Shown: positions 52,290 through 64,000, counted from the first letter of the stretch. The stretch is DNA of 64,000 bases from Polychytrium aggregatum (GCF_025602895.1 NW_026516205.1:496001-560000), one strand, 5' to 3'. Program-made: numbers and translations. Notes: generated by a model not told the origin, from the sequence alone.

Positions 52290-54078
52290 GACTTGGGATT
52301 CTCAGGTGCAGCGAAGGCGGAGTATCGGCAGGGAGGTTGGAGCGGGAGAGGATCCGTCAGAGGACTCGTTCGCGACAGCGGGTCGATAGCGATGGGGGCG
52401 GGGACCGGGCAGTAAGGCAGATGTTCACGAATCTCCAAGACGGAGCGGGGGTGCTGATGAGCGAGTGCGACAGCTGTCGACGAATGGGTGCGTGGATGTT
52501 GCCGAGAGGTTGCGTAGCCGTCGTTGAGCAACTCGGATCGAGAGACGGCCGATCTGGGTTGACAGAGGACCACCACGGAGTCAGAAGCGGTCGCTGCGGG
52601 GACTGCAAGGTCGAGCTTGGGCACCGCGACCAATGCGAATTTGGAAGATGGGCGGCTGCGATGGCACCCGAATCCAGAGCAAGAGCGCTAGAGCGGGCGT
52701 TGGCAGCGCAGGCGTGAATCAATTGGAATCTTGGCAGCAGACGGCGGATCTGTTGCGGGCAACACGCCGCTACTTGGAAAGGGCGGTGTGGGACGGCGGT
52801 TGATTGGGAGAGCTGAGGTCGGCCTGCGATGGAGAAGGCCAGACAAAGGCAAGATCAAGTTCGGGACGGCCGCCGCTGGTTGCCGGTGAGGCTGGAGAAG
52901 CAAGCTGCAGCGCCGACAGATGGGGCTGGGAACAGAGGGGAGGGCGAGGGAGGATGGTCCTGGCGACCCCATCCTCTGCCGATCCAAAGGTGGGGCGGCC
53001 GCCGATTCCTGACACCAACAGCGGACCCGATGGACACCGGAAGCAACGTCAAAACGGGAAAGCGGCCATGGCCCAACCGCCCCAATGCAAAGGCGGGCCA
53101 CAGAAAGCCCGCCTGTGCCGTCATCTCCATCGCTGCGAAGGTACTGGCCCGACGGGAGGGACCCGTGGCAGACAGAAGAACATGTTACTGAGATGATGAC
53201 TCTCATAGGCAGTGCTGGGAATGGTGACACCAAGGAAACGATCTGGCGGGTATGCCAAGTACAGCCTGGGAAACAGAGCTCTGTGGACGGACAACAACAG
53301 GGTCGAGCCATCCACGGCCCTCAGACATGGCCCTCAGACATGGCCCTCAGACATGGCCCTCAGACATGGCTTTCGCCAGGCGACAGGCGCTGCTGAACAA
53401 AAAAGTGCTGGAGGGATCTCGCCACGGGACGCTCACCGACCAACCAGACTTGAGGAGGCCGCAAACAGTAGTTGCTGCTTCAATAGGCAGTATATGTAGT
53501 AGGCGTGAGGGAGCAAGAACCGGTGGGACCGTGCTCTGGGTTGGCAAAGAACGAACGCACAGCAAAAGAACGATGAAAACGGGCAGTAAGGAATCACGGC
53601 TGAGCAGGAAGGGGGACGGGGAGGAGGGGAGGAGGGACAAAAATCGGATTAGGTGGCACATGAAGCGGAGCAAAGTCATCGAAAAAGTCGTCAGGATGAA
53701 CATGGGAGGAGGGGGGCTCAGCGACAAGAAGGACCCATGCCACTTGCGTGGCAGATGGGATGATAGGCACCGGCGACAGAAGCTTCTTGTCTGATGTAGC
53801 ACCAGTCCAAAAGAAAGGGCAAACGGTAGCGCGGTCGGAAGTTCCGGCCCTGCATCGGTGACACTGTGTCGAGGCGCGGCGAAGAGCCGGGCGGTTTCAG
53901 AGCTCAGGGGCCCCTAACGAGGCCGATGGGGCGGGTGACGGAAGAGGAGGAGGAGGAAGAAGAGAAGGGGGAGAGCGAAAAAAGAAATAACAGCAAAGAG
54001 TGGGAATGAATGAATGAAAGAATCACAACCTAACAGTCAACGCAGCCAAATGCATATGGAATGGGGGGGAACATCGGT
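52290..54078. other. Intergenic region between F-box/LRR and bZIP genes
   Basis: No gene supported in 1.8 kb. It contains the 13-bp tandem repeat at 53316-53367 and long purine-rich tracts (about 53930-53990). It should hold the promoter of the F-box/LRR gene (right to left) and the 3' region of the bZIP gene. Confidence 0.6.
53316..53367 (+). repeat. 13-bp tandem repeat, four units
   Basis: Four perfect units of ggccctcagacat. Confidence 0.93.
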
Positions 54079-55276
54079 CTACTGATGGATGGCACCGCCT
54101 CGCATTCCAAAGTTGATCATGGCTCTATGAGATTCTGCTAGCTGAGCCTCCAGATGCTGGATCCTCGAGACGTATTCCTGCTCACGGGCAGCCCACGAGT
54201 GTCGCTCGTTCTCCAGGACGGCGAGCCGGATCTGGAGCTGGGACTTGTCGTTTTCGAGCAAAGACACCTGGTGTTCGAGCGAGTCGAGTCGCTGGATCTT
54301 GCGCTGGCGAGATCGACGAGCAGCCTCGGTGTTCTGATTGGCAGGCATATGATATCCACGGATGCAGCGATCGAACAGCGAGAAGATGAATGGTAGTGAA
54401 TCAGCGACCGGGAGAGAATGGCGAGATGGTGTGCAGACTCAACTGCCGGCGCAAAACATATCAGGGCGCAGACCGCTTGCTCGACGATGCGTCATTTCGA
54501 GGCAGCAAGCCAGAGTATGCGCGAGTGGGCGTGTCAAAAGCGGATGATCCAGAACGGAATCGATCCGAATACAGACTGGCATTCGCCAGGCAGCGAGCAG
54601 CGACCCCAGGCTCACGGCTCACCTTGATGCGCTTGGCGACGACGGGGTCGAGCGAGCTGGCATCGTCGCTCGAGAGGGAGCAGTCGGACGAGTTCAGCGG
54701 GCGCTTGCTAGCGAGACAAGAGGTCTTGGCGGTGGGGTTGAGCTCGGGAGAGGACATGACGTGCGAAGCCGTGATGAGCTCAGGGAAGGCAAGCTCGTCC
54801 GACGAGTCCGAGGGCATGGAGGCCGTGGTCGGGATGACCGAGAGGGGAGGGGAAGGGTACAAGGACGGGGCGGAAAGATCGACGGTGGCGAGCTTGCCGG
54901 CATCGGCAACGACGGCCCGGTCCTGCGTGGCCAGGAGCGAGGCGACAGGGGCGGCATCGTTGGGGCAGAGGTCGGAGTTGTTGGGCGAGAGCCAGGCAAA
55001 GTCGCCGTTGACGGCCTCGGTGAGGAGGGGGTCGTTGAAGAAGCTGTCGAGGTTCTTGATGTCCTCGGACGACAGCACGACATTGTCAAAGTTGAGGTCG
55101 TTGAGGTCGGCGAAGCTAAAGACGTCGGGGGACTGGTTCGGGGTGAAGGAGTCGAGGGTCGCCAGCGAGAACGAGGCCGTGGAGGGCGTGGAGACCTGCG
55201 GCTTCTCGAACTGGGCGCCCGTGTTGGGGAGCGAGGGGGTTGCCACTGAGGGCTTGATGGACTTGACGTAGCACAT
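54079..55276 (-). CDS. Gcn4/ATF4-like bZIP transcription factor (2 exons)
   Basis: Exon 1 is 54623-55276 (start MCYVKSIKPS) and exon 2 is 54079-54333. The intron has a GTGAGC donor and a CAATCAG acceptor. Splicing joins KRIK to NTEAARRSRQRK, a basic region with the N-x7-R pattern seen in Gcn4, followed by a leucine zipper (LEHQVSLLENDKSQL, IRLAVLE). Exon 1 encodes acidic and Ser/Pro-rich segments (FADLNDLNFDN, DIKNLDSFFNDPLL) that look like activation domains. The protein should be a nuclear DNA-binding activator. The frame is open upstream of the chosen ATG to 55645, so an N-terminal extension is possible. Exon 2 also has an in-frame ATG just before the acceptor, but that would lose part of the basic region. 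Confidence 0.87.
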
Positions 55277-57126
55277 TTGCGGGGAGCGAAGATGATTTTT
55301 CTGCTGAAAATCGATGGCCGAGGGAAGAGTAGGGTGGCGGGGGGCGGCAGGCAAGAAAAGCGCAAACGGACGGAGGGCGAGAGGGGCGAGAGCGGGGCGA
55401 GAGAGGCGAGAGAGGCGAGAGCGGGCCGAGAGCAGGCCGAGAGCACCGCTGCCACAAGGGGCGCCGAGAGCGTGTCTGTGTCCACGAGCGCGTCTCGCTG
55501 TGCGTCTCGCTGAGCGTCTCGCCCGGGCGAGTGATGCCTCTCGCGCAACTCTCTCTGTTCTCCCACAACTCTCGCTTGCTCTCCCTACAACCCTCGTCTC
55601 GCCCTCGGCCCAGCCACACACACACACATACACGCACACACGCATACGGATCGACACAGCACTGACTGTGGACTTTGTCGGCCATCCCTGTCGGCCTTCA
55701 AGCGCACACACCACAGCGTGGGCGCTAATCTCGGTGTCTGCGGCAGTGGGGACTGGCCACCGACGCACACAGCTGCCCTGCCGCCCAGCGTGTGCTCTGT
55801 GTCCGCCCCCCGACAAGGGCGTCGGTGCCAGCCCAAGCGCCAGAGATGCCTGTCTCCTGGTTGGACAAGGGCCGGCAGCCCATTGGCCGGCGTGTCGGGC
55901 CGCTGAGTCACTTGACCCTCGCGTCTGGGGCACTCGTCGCGCTGTGCGGTATTTGTGGCCACTGCATGTGTTCCCGGCAGTCCCGCGTCCCACCCACCCG
56001 ACGCGACGCTTCTGCTGGCGTCCAGACCAGCCGGCGGGTATCGGCGGATATCAGCAGGCAGGTGGTCGCATTGACTGAACAATGCTTGCATGTCCCATGG
56101 CCCAGTGGCGCAAACGCCCGTGCTTGTCGCCAGCACCCACATGTGCCTTTGCACTTGTGTCTGTGCGCCCGCATCTGGCTGCATCAACGGCCCGCTGTCC
56201 CTGTCGACTCGAGTCTCCTCTCCTCTCCGTTCCCACGCCTCGGGCAGTCTCGATCGCTTCCTGGTGGCTGCTTGGTCGCCTGCTGAATTCGAATGCCACC
56301 GGGACCCCGCTGCTGCACAACCTGTTGTTCTTGGGGTCTTGCGGTCCCGACCGAGACACCATGCGCCGCTCGGCCGCTGACCGCTGGTCGCCGGATGCTG
56401 GTCGCTGGTGGCTTCTCCCCCAAACGGCCGTATTTGTTTCGATGTTTCCGCTGGGCGGCCTCCGGAAACCATCGCCCCAGCCAACATCACTCTGGCCTTG
56501 AGCGAGCCGCTGTTGCTGCCGCAGGACCGAGGCAAGCCGATAGACTTCCCGCACCCACCCAACCAAATCAAGTGGCAGTCGCAGTATCGGCAGTTCCAAG
56601 AACAGGGAATACAATTTTGACCTTGCGATTCAGGAGAGCCAAGGCCGGGACTGCTTTGGACTACTCGCACAACAGCAACAGCAGCCGCAGTATGTGTTGG
56701 CCAAGTGGCGCGCCCGCCCGGAACACGCGTCGGTCATCATGATGCATGGTGACTCTGGTCCGGAATATCTTTTTTTTTCTTGCCTCTTCGTCCACTCTTC
56801 CCAACACCTCCCTCTCGCCCAGCAAGGGACAATTGACCACAGAGTGGGCGCCTATTCTCCCCATGACCCCCGTCATCTGATCCCGTGCGACCGCATCAGC
56901 GCCCAGCCCAAGGACATGGTTTGGTCAAGTATGTCTCTGTAGACCCAAGCACGCCCGCTCGTCATGTCAACGTCGGCTGGAGCATGATTGCGCTGGGCCA
57001 GCCAATTGACACCGGCCGAGATCGGCCATATTGCATTCGTCGGGGTGCTGGCAAGGCCTGGAAAGCAACTGCGGACACGATCCTCCTTCAATGAGACGGC
57101 CAGCACTCCATCCGAACCGGCGGCGT
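55277..57126. other. Region upstream of bZIP and downstream of eEFSec
   Basis: No gene supported. The first 350 bases upstream of the bZIP ATG are a purine-rich tract on the plus strand (gcgagagag repeats) and contain a CA microsatellite (55614-55640), typical of a promoter or leader. The rest shows only short frames without motifs. Confidence 0.55.
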
Positions 57127-60100
57127 CTATTGATAGATGCGATCCTGGTACACGGCCTTCTTGAATGTCAGACGCAGAGTGCGCTGGTCGTCCTCCTGTC
57201 CCGAGGCGGCTTCTCTTCGCCCTGCGGGATTCTTGGTGGCTTTCGCTGGTCTCACGAGAGACTCGGGCAGGGCTGTGGCAAATCGCACCCGGAATTTTCC
57301 GCTCTGGCCAAACCCGGACTCGATCGTTCCTTCGTGGCCTACTCACCGCCGATGAGCGGGAAACCACGGGTGGCAAGCGCTTAGTTCTATAGACCCGGAG
57401 CAATCCGGCCGGGAGCATCGGAAGCCTCCATCGTGTATCGACTGCATCACCCCCATGCTTGCACCGAATCACCAACGGGTCGGTAGTTGGTCGCCAGCTC
57501 GACAGGGCGCTGCTCATGCCACCCACTCAGAAACCTACTGGATCCCAGAACCACCTTCATTCCCACAAACAGTTCCAGGTTGGTCTCCTTCTTGAACATC
57601 TTGGCACCGATCAGCATTCGTTCGTCCACAACCTGCCCGGCAGAAACATCAGTCGGCCTGCTGATTCATTCATACAGTCCCCTCAATCCCTTCAATCGCC
57701 AAATGCATTGCCCATGGCCATGGTTCATAACCATAACCACAGCCCTGTACTTACGCGATCGATCGTGCCGACTTTCTCCTTGAGCTTGTAGACCCTGAGC
57801 ATCTTTGCAAGCTGTTCCTTGTAGTTTGGGTCTGCCATAGCATGCTGCACACGTCCGTGAAACGCTATACGGCATGCACCGGCGTCTGCCATGCGGCAAG
57901 GATATTATGAAGGTCAAGTTCAGTCCCAATTTTTGGCTACTGGGACGCAGCCCCCATTCGCTTTCCGCTTCCGCATTCGGAGCTCAAGGGCGGCTCCGGT
58001 CTCGTGCCGCAGTGTTTCGGGGAGTCAGCATTCCAGCATTCCACGGCGCCCCAACGGTCGGGTCGAGTCGTTCCCACAACTCACGATTATCGTCATCAAG
58101 CTTTGAGGTGATGAAGAGACTATTCTTGGGGCAGGCAATGGGCTTGTCAAACTCAAGCAGAACGCTGTAGCGGTTGGTAGTTTGGCCGGGTGCCTCCCGG
58201 TGGTCAGGCAGCAGAGGCTCGTACTGATACTCTTGCTGAAAGTCAAAATCGTCTGCAGGAAGCAGTTTCGAGCGTCAGTTTCCTTCGCTCGGCTCGATCC
58301 GGGCATCTGCCGCTGTTCCTTATGGGTGGCCCGTATTCCCGGCAAGTGCTGGACAAGGGGCCGTCCCAAGCGACCAGCTTGAGTTCCGGCACTTGCCTTC
58401 GATCGGTGTTAGTGCCTTCAGGAATGTGATTGTTGCCAGCGCTGTTTCGTGTCCGATCGTGACTGCATCGTTGCCAAGCAAGCCGGCGCAAGGTTATTAC
58501 AGAATTGTCGAGGTCGACCGACACAATCGAAGTAGTAGACTTGGGATTGCAGACGTCCGTGCTTGCTCAAGAGCGGCTGCCTTACCATGAATCTTGGTCT
58601 TGGATGCGATTTCGGGCTTGAAGTAACGTATCCGTTTGGCCGTGGCCAAGGCGGCGTGCGCAAATATGACGGAGCCAGGTGCTGCGAGCATGCCTCGCTC
58701 AACAAGAGACGGCTCCAGCTTGGTCACGCAGATGCCCACTCGGTCCCCCTGATTTGAGTTCATCATCCAAGGCCACTGTCAGTACTGTCATCCGCCACAG
58801 CGAGGGCCACGATTCAAGGGCGGCTCACCCCCTCAAACAGTCACAGTGCATCATCCGCATGAGCTTCCGGAAGGAACCAGTGTCGCCCTCCCTCCTCCAT
58901 CCCTCCACATACGTCTCTTCACATACCTGAGCGACTGTCGTGACAGGCTTTTTGAACGACTGCATCGACTTTATTTTCCGATTCTCGGAGAGGGATACAA
59001 TCTCGATGACATCTCCGACCTTGGTCGAGCCTTCCAGCACCGTCCCAGTCAGTACCGTACCTTGGCCCTTGATCGCAAAGCAGTGGTCTACCATGCACAA
59101 GAATGGCTTTTGTGTCGAACGCCGGGGGACACAGACGCTATCCATGACTCCGCGGAGCAGGGCTTCGATGTTCATCCACCGGGCGTTGCATTCATACCAA
59201 CCATCGCCACCGGCACTACTGGCGGTGGTTTGGACTCCGTCGCTAGTTCCGGTGGGATCGGCATCCTGTGTCAACTTTGCAGTTGGCTCCAGCGGCTTGG
59301 TGCACACAGGTATGATGGGCACATTGGGAAATCCCGCAGCTTCCAGGGTCTTGGTGATTCGCTGTGACATCTTGCTGATCCGGGCTTCCCGTTCGGCTTC
59401 AGGAAACAGATCCACTTTGTTGAGGGCCACGATGATCGTCTTCCGGGTGATCTCGGCTATGATAAGGCACTGTTTGGGATTCTAGGTATCAGCACCGGCA
59501 CTTGAATCGAAGTACAGGATGAAGGGAACGGTGGGCGACATCCTCAACAGGGCCATCTCTCTGCATCGGGCTGATGTCACTCGCGACAATCGCCCGGATC
59601 GAAAACCAAACGGGCTCAGATGACCCTCGAAGGTCGGCTCACCTCCGATGTCTGTGTCTGGAACCCCTTGGCTGCATCGATCACGAGGATCATGGCATCG
59701 ATGATCTGTGCTCCTGAGCAGTCGCAATTGGCAGTTCGCTGTCGGTCAACAGTTCTGTTGCTGGGCATCGAAGTCGGTGCCGAATATGACCCGGTTGGAG
59801 AGTGCCGCGCAACCAGGATGATAGGCGGCAACTTACCTCCCAGAACGGTCTTGACGAGCGAGGCATGGCCGGGACAGTCGACGAGGGTGATCTGGACCTT
59901 GCTGATACCAGCGGCTGGGTCAAAGGCGATGTGTGTGAGCTCTGGGCACACAGATCGTCCAGCGGGATGTCCGTCGCTGGGCAGCCCGGGTCGATCTGAG
60001 TCGATGAAGGTGGTCGAGCAGCCAGTTTCGAGGGTCAATCGCGCTGGTCCTGGGTAGCAGGTTACCTTCGAACTCTGGGGAAACAAGCTCTTTTGGAACC

Positions 60101-60461
60101 TGAAAGGCCGAGAAGCCAAGATCCAGAGTGATGCCGCGAGCCTTGCTTTCGGGATGTTTGCTGCATCAAGGCGACGGACAGGTGGATGAGCCCTGCACGA
60201 ATCTGTGATCTGACTTGTCTCTCTGCACCGGTCCTGGGCAGACATCGTCTGGATCACCTCCTCGGTCCCCAGGCCATCCAACTAGTTCGTTCTCTCCAGA
60301 TGCTGCCTGATATCTTACTCGAATGCCGCTGTCGAAGTCACGGGCGCAAGCGATGGCTGTCCGCAGTATGTGCCGAAGGTCAGCGCATAGGCCAGTGCGG
60401 TCTTGCCAGCATCGACGTGGCCCAGCAGCCCGATATTGATGTTGCATGCTGTTGCGGGCAT
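57127..60461 (-). CDS. EEFSEC: Selenocysteine-specific elongation factor eEFSec (11 exons)
   Basis: This translation GTPase carries Sec-tRNA to the ribosome at recoded UGA codons. I can splice a continuous 614-codon frame: exons 60461-60319, 60160-60066, 59995-59837, 59713-59643, 59469-58927, 58748-58586, 58462-58397, 58252-58085, 57885-57755, 57632-57539 and 57338-57127. Phases agree at every junction. Visible motifs are G1 GHVDAGKT (residues 14-21), ARGITLDLGFSAF, G3 DCPGH (119-123), G4 NKVD (173-176), the domain II motif DHCFAIKGQGTVLTGT, and GDRVGICVTKLEP in domain III. The eEFSec-specific C-terminal domain IV has CRIAFHG, FKKETNLELFVGMKV and ESGFGQSGKF. Intron 7 has a GC donor (AG|GCAAGT). 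Length is close to the animal protein. There is no sign of decay. Confidence 0.95.
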
Positions 60462-60990
60462 CCCGGCTCGGCCTGTGTGGGGTGGTTCGGACGCTGGTTT
60501 CGATCGGCCGACTGCAGATCCGGCCGCTGTTTGATCAAGGCCAAGGCCCCAGGGACCCATGTCGGGCATTGCTGCCTTGTCTCCTTTGGCTTCGTCCAGC
60601 GCGGTTAAACCGCATCCCTATCCCATCGCATCCAGGCCGTCTGCATGCACCGAGCGCCTTGTTTTCGGGCCGGAAAGGCCGCATCTCTGGGCCAGCCAGA
60701 CCTACGCCGTGTGCAACAGAGCGGTCCATCGTATATGACCTGTTAGCGCCATGGCGGCGCTGGTTTTGCCAGCAAGGGCACAATGCCCTTGCTCGCCGAT
60801 CGCCGATCCGAATGATCGCTCGCCCATCCGCTGCAACCGACACGAAAATAGCGGCTGTCGACACAAATCGATCGTCCGGAAACCGAGCCACGAGCGACTT
60901 CCTCAAGTTCCATCGCATCCTCGAGGCTGAATCTCGGCTGGCTGCTGGTTGTCCTGTGGAATCGTTATCGGCGCGTAGACTGAGCTCGGC
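60462..60990. promoter_or_regulatory. Shared divergent promoter region, eEFSec and PAS kinase
   Basis: 529 bases separate the two start codons. No gene is supported inside it. It must hold both promoters if neither has distant 5' exons. No clear TATA box is seen. Confidence 0.55.
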
Positions 60991-63900
60991 ATGCCAAAGT
61001 TCAAGCAGAGCCCCCCATCCGAAGGGCCGCCCGCTCCGGCTGCGGCTCCCAAGCGTAGCCTACTCAAGGTGATGGCCGAGTTTGTCGCGGGCTCATCGCC
61101 AAGCAGCCCGAGCCGATCCTTCATCTCGATGCAAACCGATGGCGAGAGCGCACGAGCACTGCATCCCGAGTCCCACGATGCTCTCCCACGCAGCGTCCAA
61201 GCAACTTCGCCCACATCGCCGGTGCCGGCCTCAGAGAAATCCTGCGGCCCGGATCCAGTCGTAGTCACATCCATCAACGAGTCGATCCTGGATCCAGCGA
61301 TTTCGCTGACGCTGGACGCCATCATCGATGCCGTGGTCGTCGCTGACGGGATGGGCACGATTATCGCCTTCAACTCTGCCGCCGTCAAGATGTTTGGTTA
61401 TACACAGGAAGAGATGGTAAGATCACTGCCTCCGACTAACCCCAGTGACAAAGATACACTCGAGATGCGGGTTTGCCCAGCCGAGTTGGAACTGTCCCTG
61501 TCTATGGCCGAGGAGCAGAGCTGATTATCATCTTTCGCGACCGCCAGGTCAATCGCGAGAATGTCAAGAGACTCATGCCGGCGCAATACTCAGACAACCA
61601 TGACAAATATATGTCTACTTATGCCAACGGAGGCACGCCAAAGCTGCTGGGGATTACCAGGTAGCAGGCCCACTCTCTCAGCTGCTGGAGGGTCCGTGAA
61701 CCTGTGTTGGTGAGCCCTGAAGTTAACGAGCCTTTCGCTCAGAGTCCTCAAGGCCATCCGACGAAACGGAGAGGCCTTCCCTGTCGAGATATCCTTGGGA
61801 GAGATTCCAAAGAGGTAAGGGCGCAGGCGATACTCCGTCCTTCTCCACCACGAAGTGGCCTCCACTCTTGATGGGCCCTGCTACGCAGCGGTCGTAACGC
61901 TGTCCTCAAACGCGGATTCCAGATGGATCGAAAAGTCCAACATCACAACAACAAGCATGTTTGTGGCCACCCTGCGGGATATCAGCCGGAGACAAAACGA
62001 AATTGCGTGGAGCCAGAGCCGCTACAGCAAAGAGTTTGAAGGTGACCGATACAAATGCTGGAACGCACTCTCACCATCCCACCATCTCACCATCTCACCA
62101 TCTCACCATCTCACCATCGTATCTATGTTGATGCATCGCACTCAGAAATGGAGCTTCTTGGGCGTGGTGGATTCGGCGCTGTGTACCGCTGCCGCAACCG
62201 CCTCGATGGTCAGATGTACGCCATCAAGAAAGTGGAACTCTCATGTCATCCCGAGGTACACTTACCGGATTCTGTGACAGTATTGATACAACCCTGAACA
62301 TCCAGTTGCTGCCTGCCTGATACTGCAGGCCGAATTGTGTATTATTTGTCTCACAAATATCCATCGCCAATATCCATCGCCACTATCCATCGCCAATATC
62401 TTCATGTGGGCAACGAATATCGCCGTTTGGGACCGGAAGGACTATCAAGCCATCATCACCATGGCTATACCGCGAGACCACGATGCAGCCGATCTGCCTC
62501 GGCGCCTCTCCAATGCAACTCAGGTCAGCGAGTCACTTGCCGACGAAGATATCCGGATTATCCAGGAGGTCCAGATGTTTGCTAGGATTAGCCACCACGT
62601 AGGTATCGGGTTAACATCGGCCAGCCCAAGCGCTCTAGATCGTGAACTCACTCGGAATATCGGAGGCTGTTGCCACATCACAACTAACGTTACGCCGCCC
62701 GAATCCAGCCCAATGTCGTTCGGTACTACACTTCCTGGGTCGAGGCGCAGCTGCTGGACCAAGATGAAGTCACTGCAGAGGATTCCGAGAGCGACGAATC
62801 CTCCGAATGCAACTCGATACAGCCATCGATATCTATTCTTCACAAGAAGCGGTCGATAAAGCGATCGAACCAGGCGAGACCTCCAGCAGACCCCAATAAA
62901 GGCAGGGTCCGCCGCACGGCCGCCAAGAAGGAGAAGCCGCAAGATGCTGTCCTTGCGGATGCCATCGCACAGGGCTTGACCACCCAAGATCAGGCACCCA
63001 GGTTATCCGATGCCCAGGGGACTGCTGTCGAGATTGACATATCGCTGTCTTGTCAAGAAACTGGGGTCGGATATCGAGCACATCCGTCTGTTCCATCTTC
63101 CCAAGGAGCGTCCCCCGAGATTGCCTCGGGAGTCGAGTCGCAGACCACCAGCCCCACCAAGCCCGACCGGCTCGCTGCAGCCACTGTATTATACATCCAA
63201 ATGCAGCTTTGCTCGTCCTCGAGCCTCTCAAAGTGGCTGGCGTCCCGCAACAAAGCCGGAGCGGGAGAGATCGATCGAGTTACAAGCATGAACATATTTC
63301 GGCAGATTGTCATGGGCCTCGACCACATCCACAGAAGCGGATTCATTCACAGGGATATCAAGCCCGCAAACAGTAATGACCCTGCCCCCCGATTTGTCCA
63401 TGCTCCATGCCGCAATGCTAGTATGGCCGAGCGGGCGATACCCACCAGAATCGTACGCGACACGATCGGCTCATGCTAACATTGGTGTATCTTGGCCACA
63501 GTCTTTATCGAAACTGGAGATCGAGTCTTTATCGGAGACTTTGGACTCGCCGTCAATTCGTCGCCTCGATCGTCCTCTAATGAAGAGCTGGATGTCTTTC
63601 TGAAATCAACGGACGCCAACCCAAGCTCCAAGAGCACGCAAAGCGACAACAAAACCGCTGGCGTGGGAACGACTCTCTATGCCTCGCCGGAACAGCTGTG
63701 CGGCCGATCGTACGACACCATGACGGACATATACTCGTTGGGGCTGGTGTTCTTTGAGCTTTTCTTTGTGTTTCGCGACAATGGCGATCGATTCCACTCC
63801 CTGACAGAGCTGCGTCATGGAAAGTGCCCCTCAAGTTTCAAAGCCGGGTTTCCGCAGCATGTGAGTAGTTGCCATGACTTGCTTTTACGCTGACAGCTTC

Positions 63901-64000
63901 GGGGTCGCCCAGCTGTAATCTGTTGGCGGCAGGCGACGGGCTCATACCCAGTATCTAACCCAACAACTGCCGCGCAGATGTCGCTTCTGAAGAAGCTGCT
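60991..64000 (+). CDS. PAS-domain protein kinase of the eIF2-alpha kinase type, 3' end off window
   Basis: Exons deduced from splice sites and phase: 60991-61416, 61548-61660, 61743-61814, 61923-62041, 62146-62255, 62524-62598, 62709-63372, 63502-63860, 63978 onward. The PAS domain (residues ~108-240) has [41 protein letters not shown] and [14 protein letters not shown]. The kinase follows: [42 protein letters not shown], then a 149-residue charged insert, [27 protein letters not shown]. The insert between the SWVE and YIQMQLC motifs and the motifs themselves are hallmarks of GCN2/PERK/HRI kinases, which phosphorylate eIF2-alpha to repress initiation. All catalytic motifs are present. PAS as the sensor suggests response to redox, gas or a small ligand. 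Confidence 0.88.
62069..62118 (+). repeat. CTCACCATC microsatellite in a kinase intron
   Basis: A tract of ctcaccat(c) units in the intron between the PAS end and the kinase start (62042-62145). A second tandem, aatatccatcgcc in three units, lies in the following intron at 62357-62395. Confidence 0.85.

Noticed and set aside
55277-55700. Gcn4-style upstream short frames controlling the bZIP factor
   Set aside because: The first 350 bases upstream have no ATG in the coding direction. Those near 55629 and 55645 lie in a CA tract; one is in frame with the protein, so the regulatory pattern is not supported.
61817-61922. Exon beginning at 61889 in the PAS kinase
   Set aside because: That acceptor gives the wrong phase. 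The acceptor before 61923 keeps the frame and retains the PAS end motif.
1-64000. CRISPR array, bacterial operons or rRNA genes
   Set aside because: No regularly spaced identical repeats with unique spacers and no rRNA motifs; gene structure is eukaryotic.

Overview
This is a 64 kb nuclear window from a eukaryote, most likely an early-diverging (chytrid-type) fungus. The clues are chromodomain Ty3/Gypsy elements with fungal-style self-priming, short-intron genes at the right end, a Gcn4-like bZIP factor, and a complete selenocysteine elongation factor, which among fungi is reported only outside Dikarya. The assignment is an inference; no rRNA or other phylogenetic marker is present.

Positions 1-6629 hold layered retroelements. 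A Ty3/Gypsy element (family B, copy B1, minus strand) carries an A-family LTR and a 419-bp solo LTR. B1 is itself inserted in element E, and E's LTR cuts the 3' end of a large DNA-virus-type D5 primase-helicase gene (6630-10337).

Positions 10338-46371 are a virus-like block of intronless, closely packed genes: the D5 primase-helicase, a Cys/His-rich protein, an F-box-like protein, a SET-domain protein and a second D5-like protein with a degenerate ATPase core. The Cys/His-rich gene is split by 30,480 bp of retrotransposons nested five deep: B2 (11456-41935) contains A2 (15518-40525), which contains C (16341-34936), which contains D (20571-32898), which contains A1 (23098-29503). Each layer has matching LTRs and an exact target-site duplication (AGCC, GGCAG, CCGGC, TCAAG, GAGAC). 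All four families have Gag with a Cys-rich knuckle, and Pol with protease, RT, RNase H, integrase and chromodomain. Families A, B and D have a GGGAAA(C/T) heptamer where Pol departs from Gag by -1. Families A, C and D have a primer site complementary to their own RNA 5' end, whereas B has a tRNA-type site.

Positions 46372-50036 are gene-free and repeat-rich (direct repeats, a large imperfect palindrome, a telomere-like tract, a minisatellite).

Positions 50037-64000 look like ordinary host genome: an F-box/LRR protein, a Gcn4-like bZIP factor (2 exons), an intact 11-exon eEFSec (614 codons), and, divergent from it, a PAS-domain protein kinase of the eIF2-alpha kinase type that runs off the right end. 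An eIF2-alpha-type kinase, a Gcn4-like factor and a Sec elongation factor within 10 kb suggest a translation-control/stress neighbourhood; coregulation is only a hypothesis.
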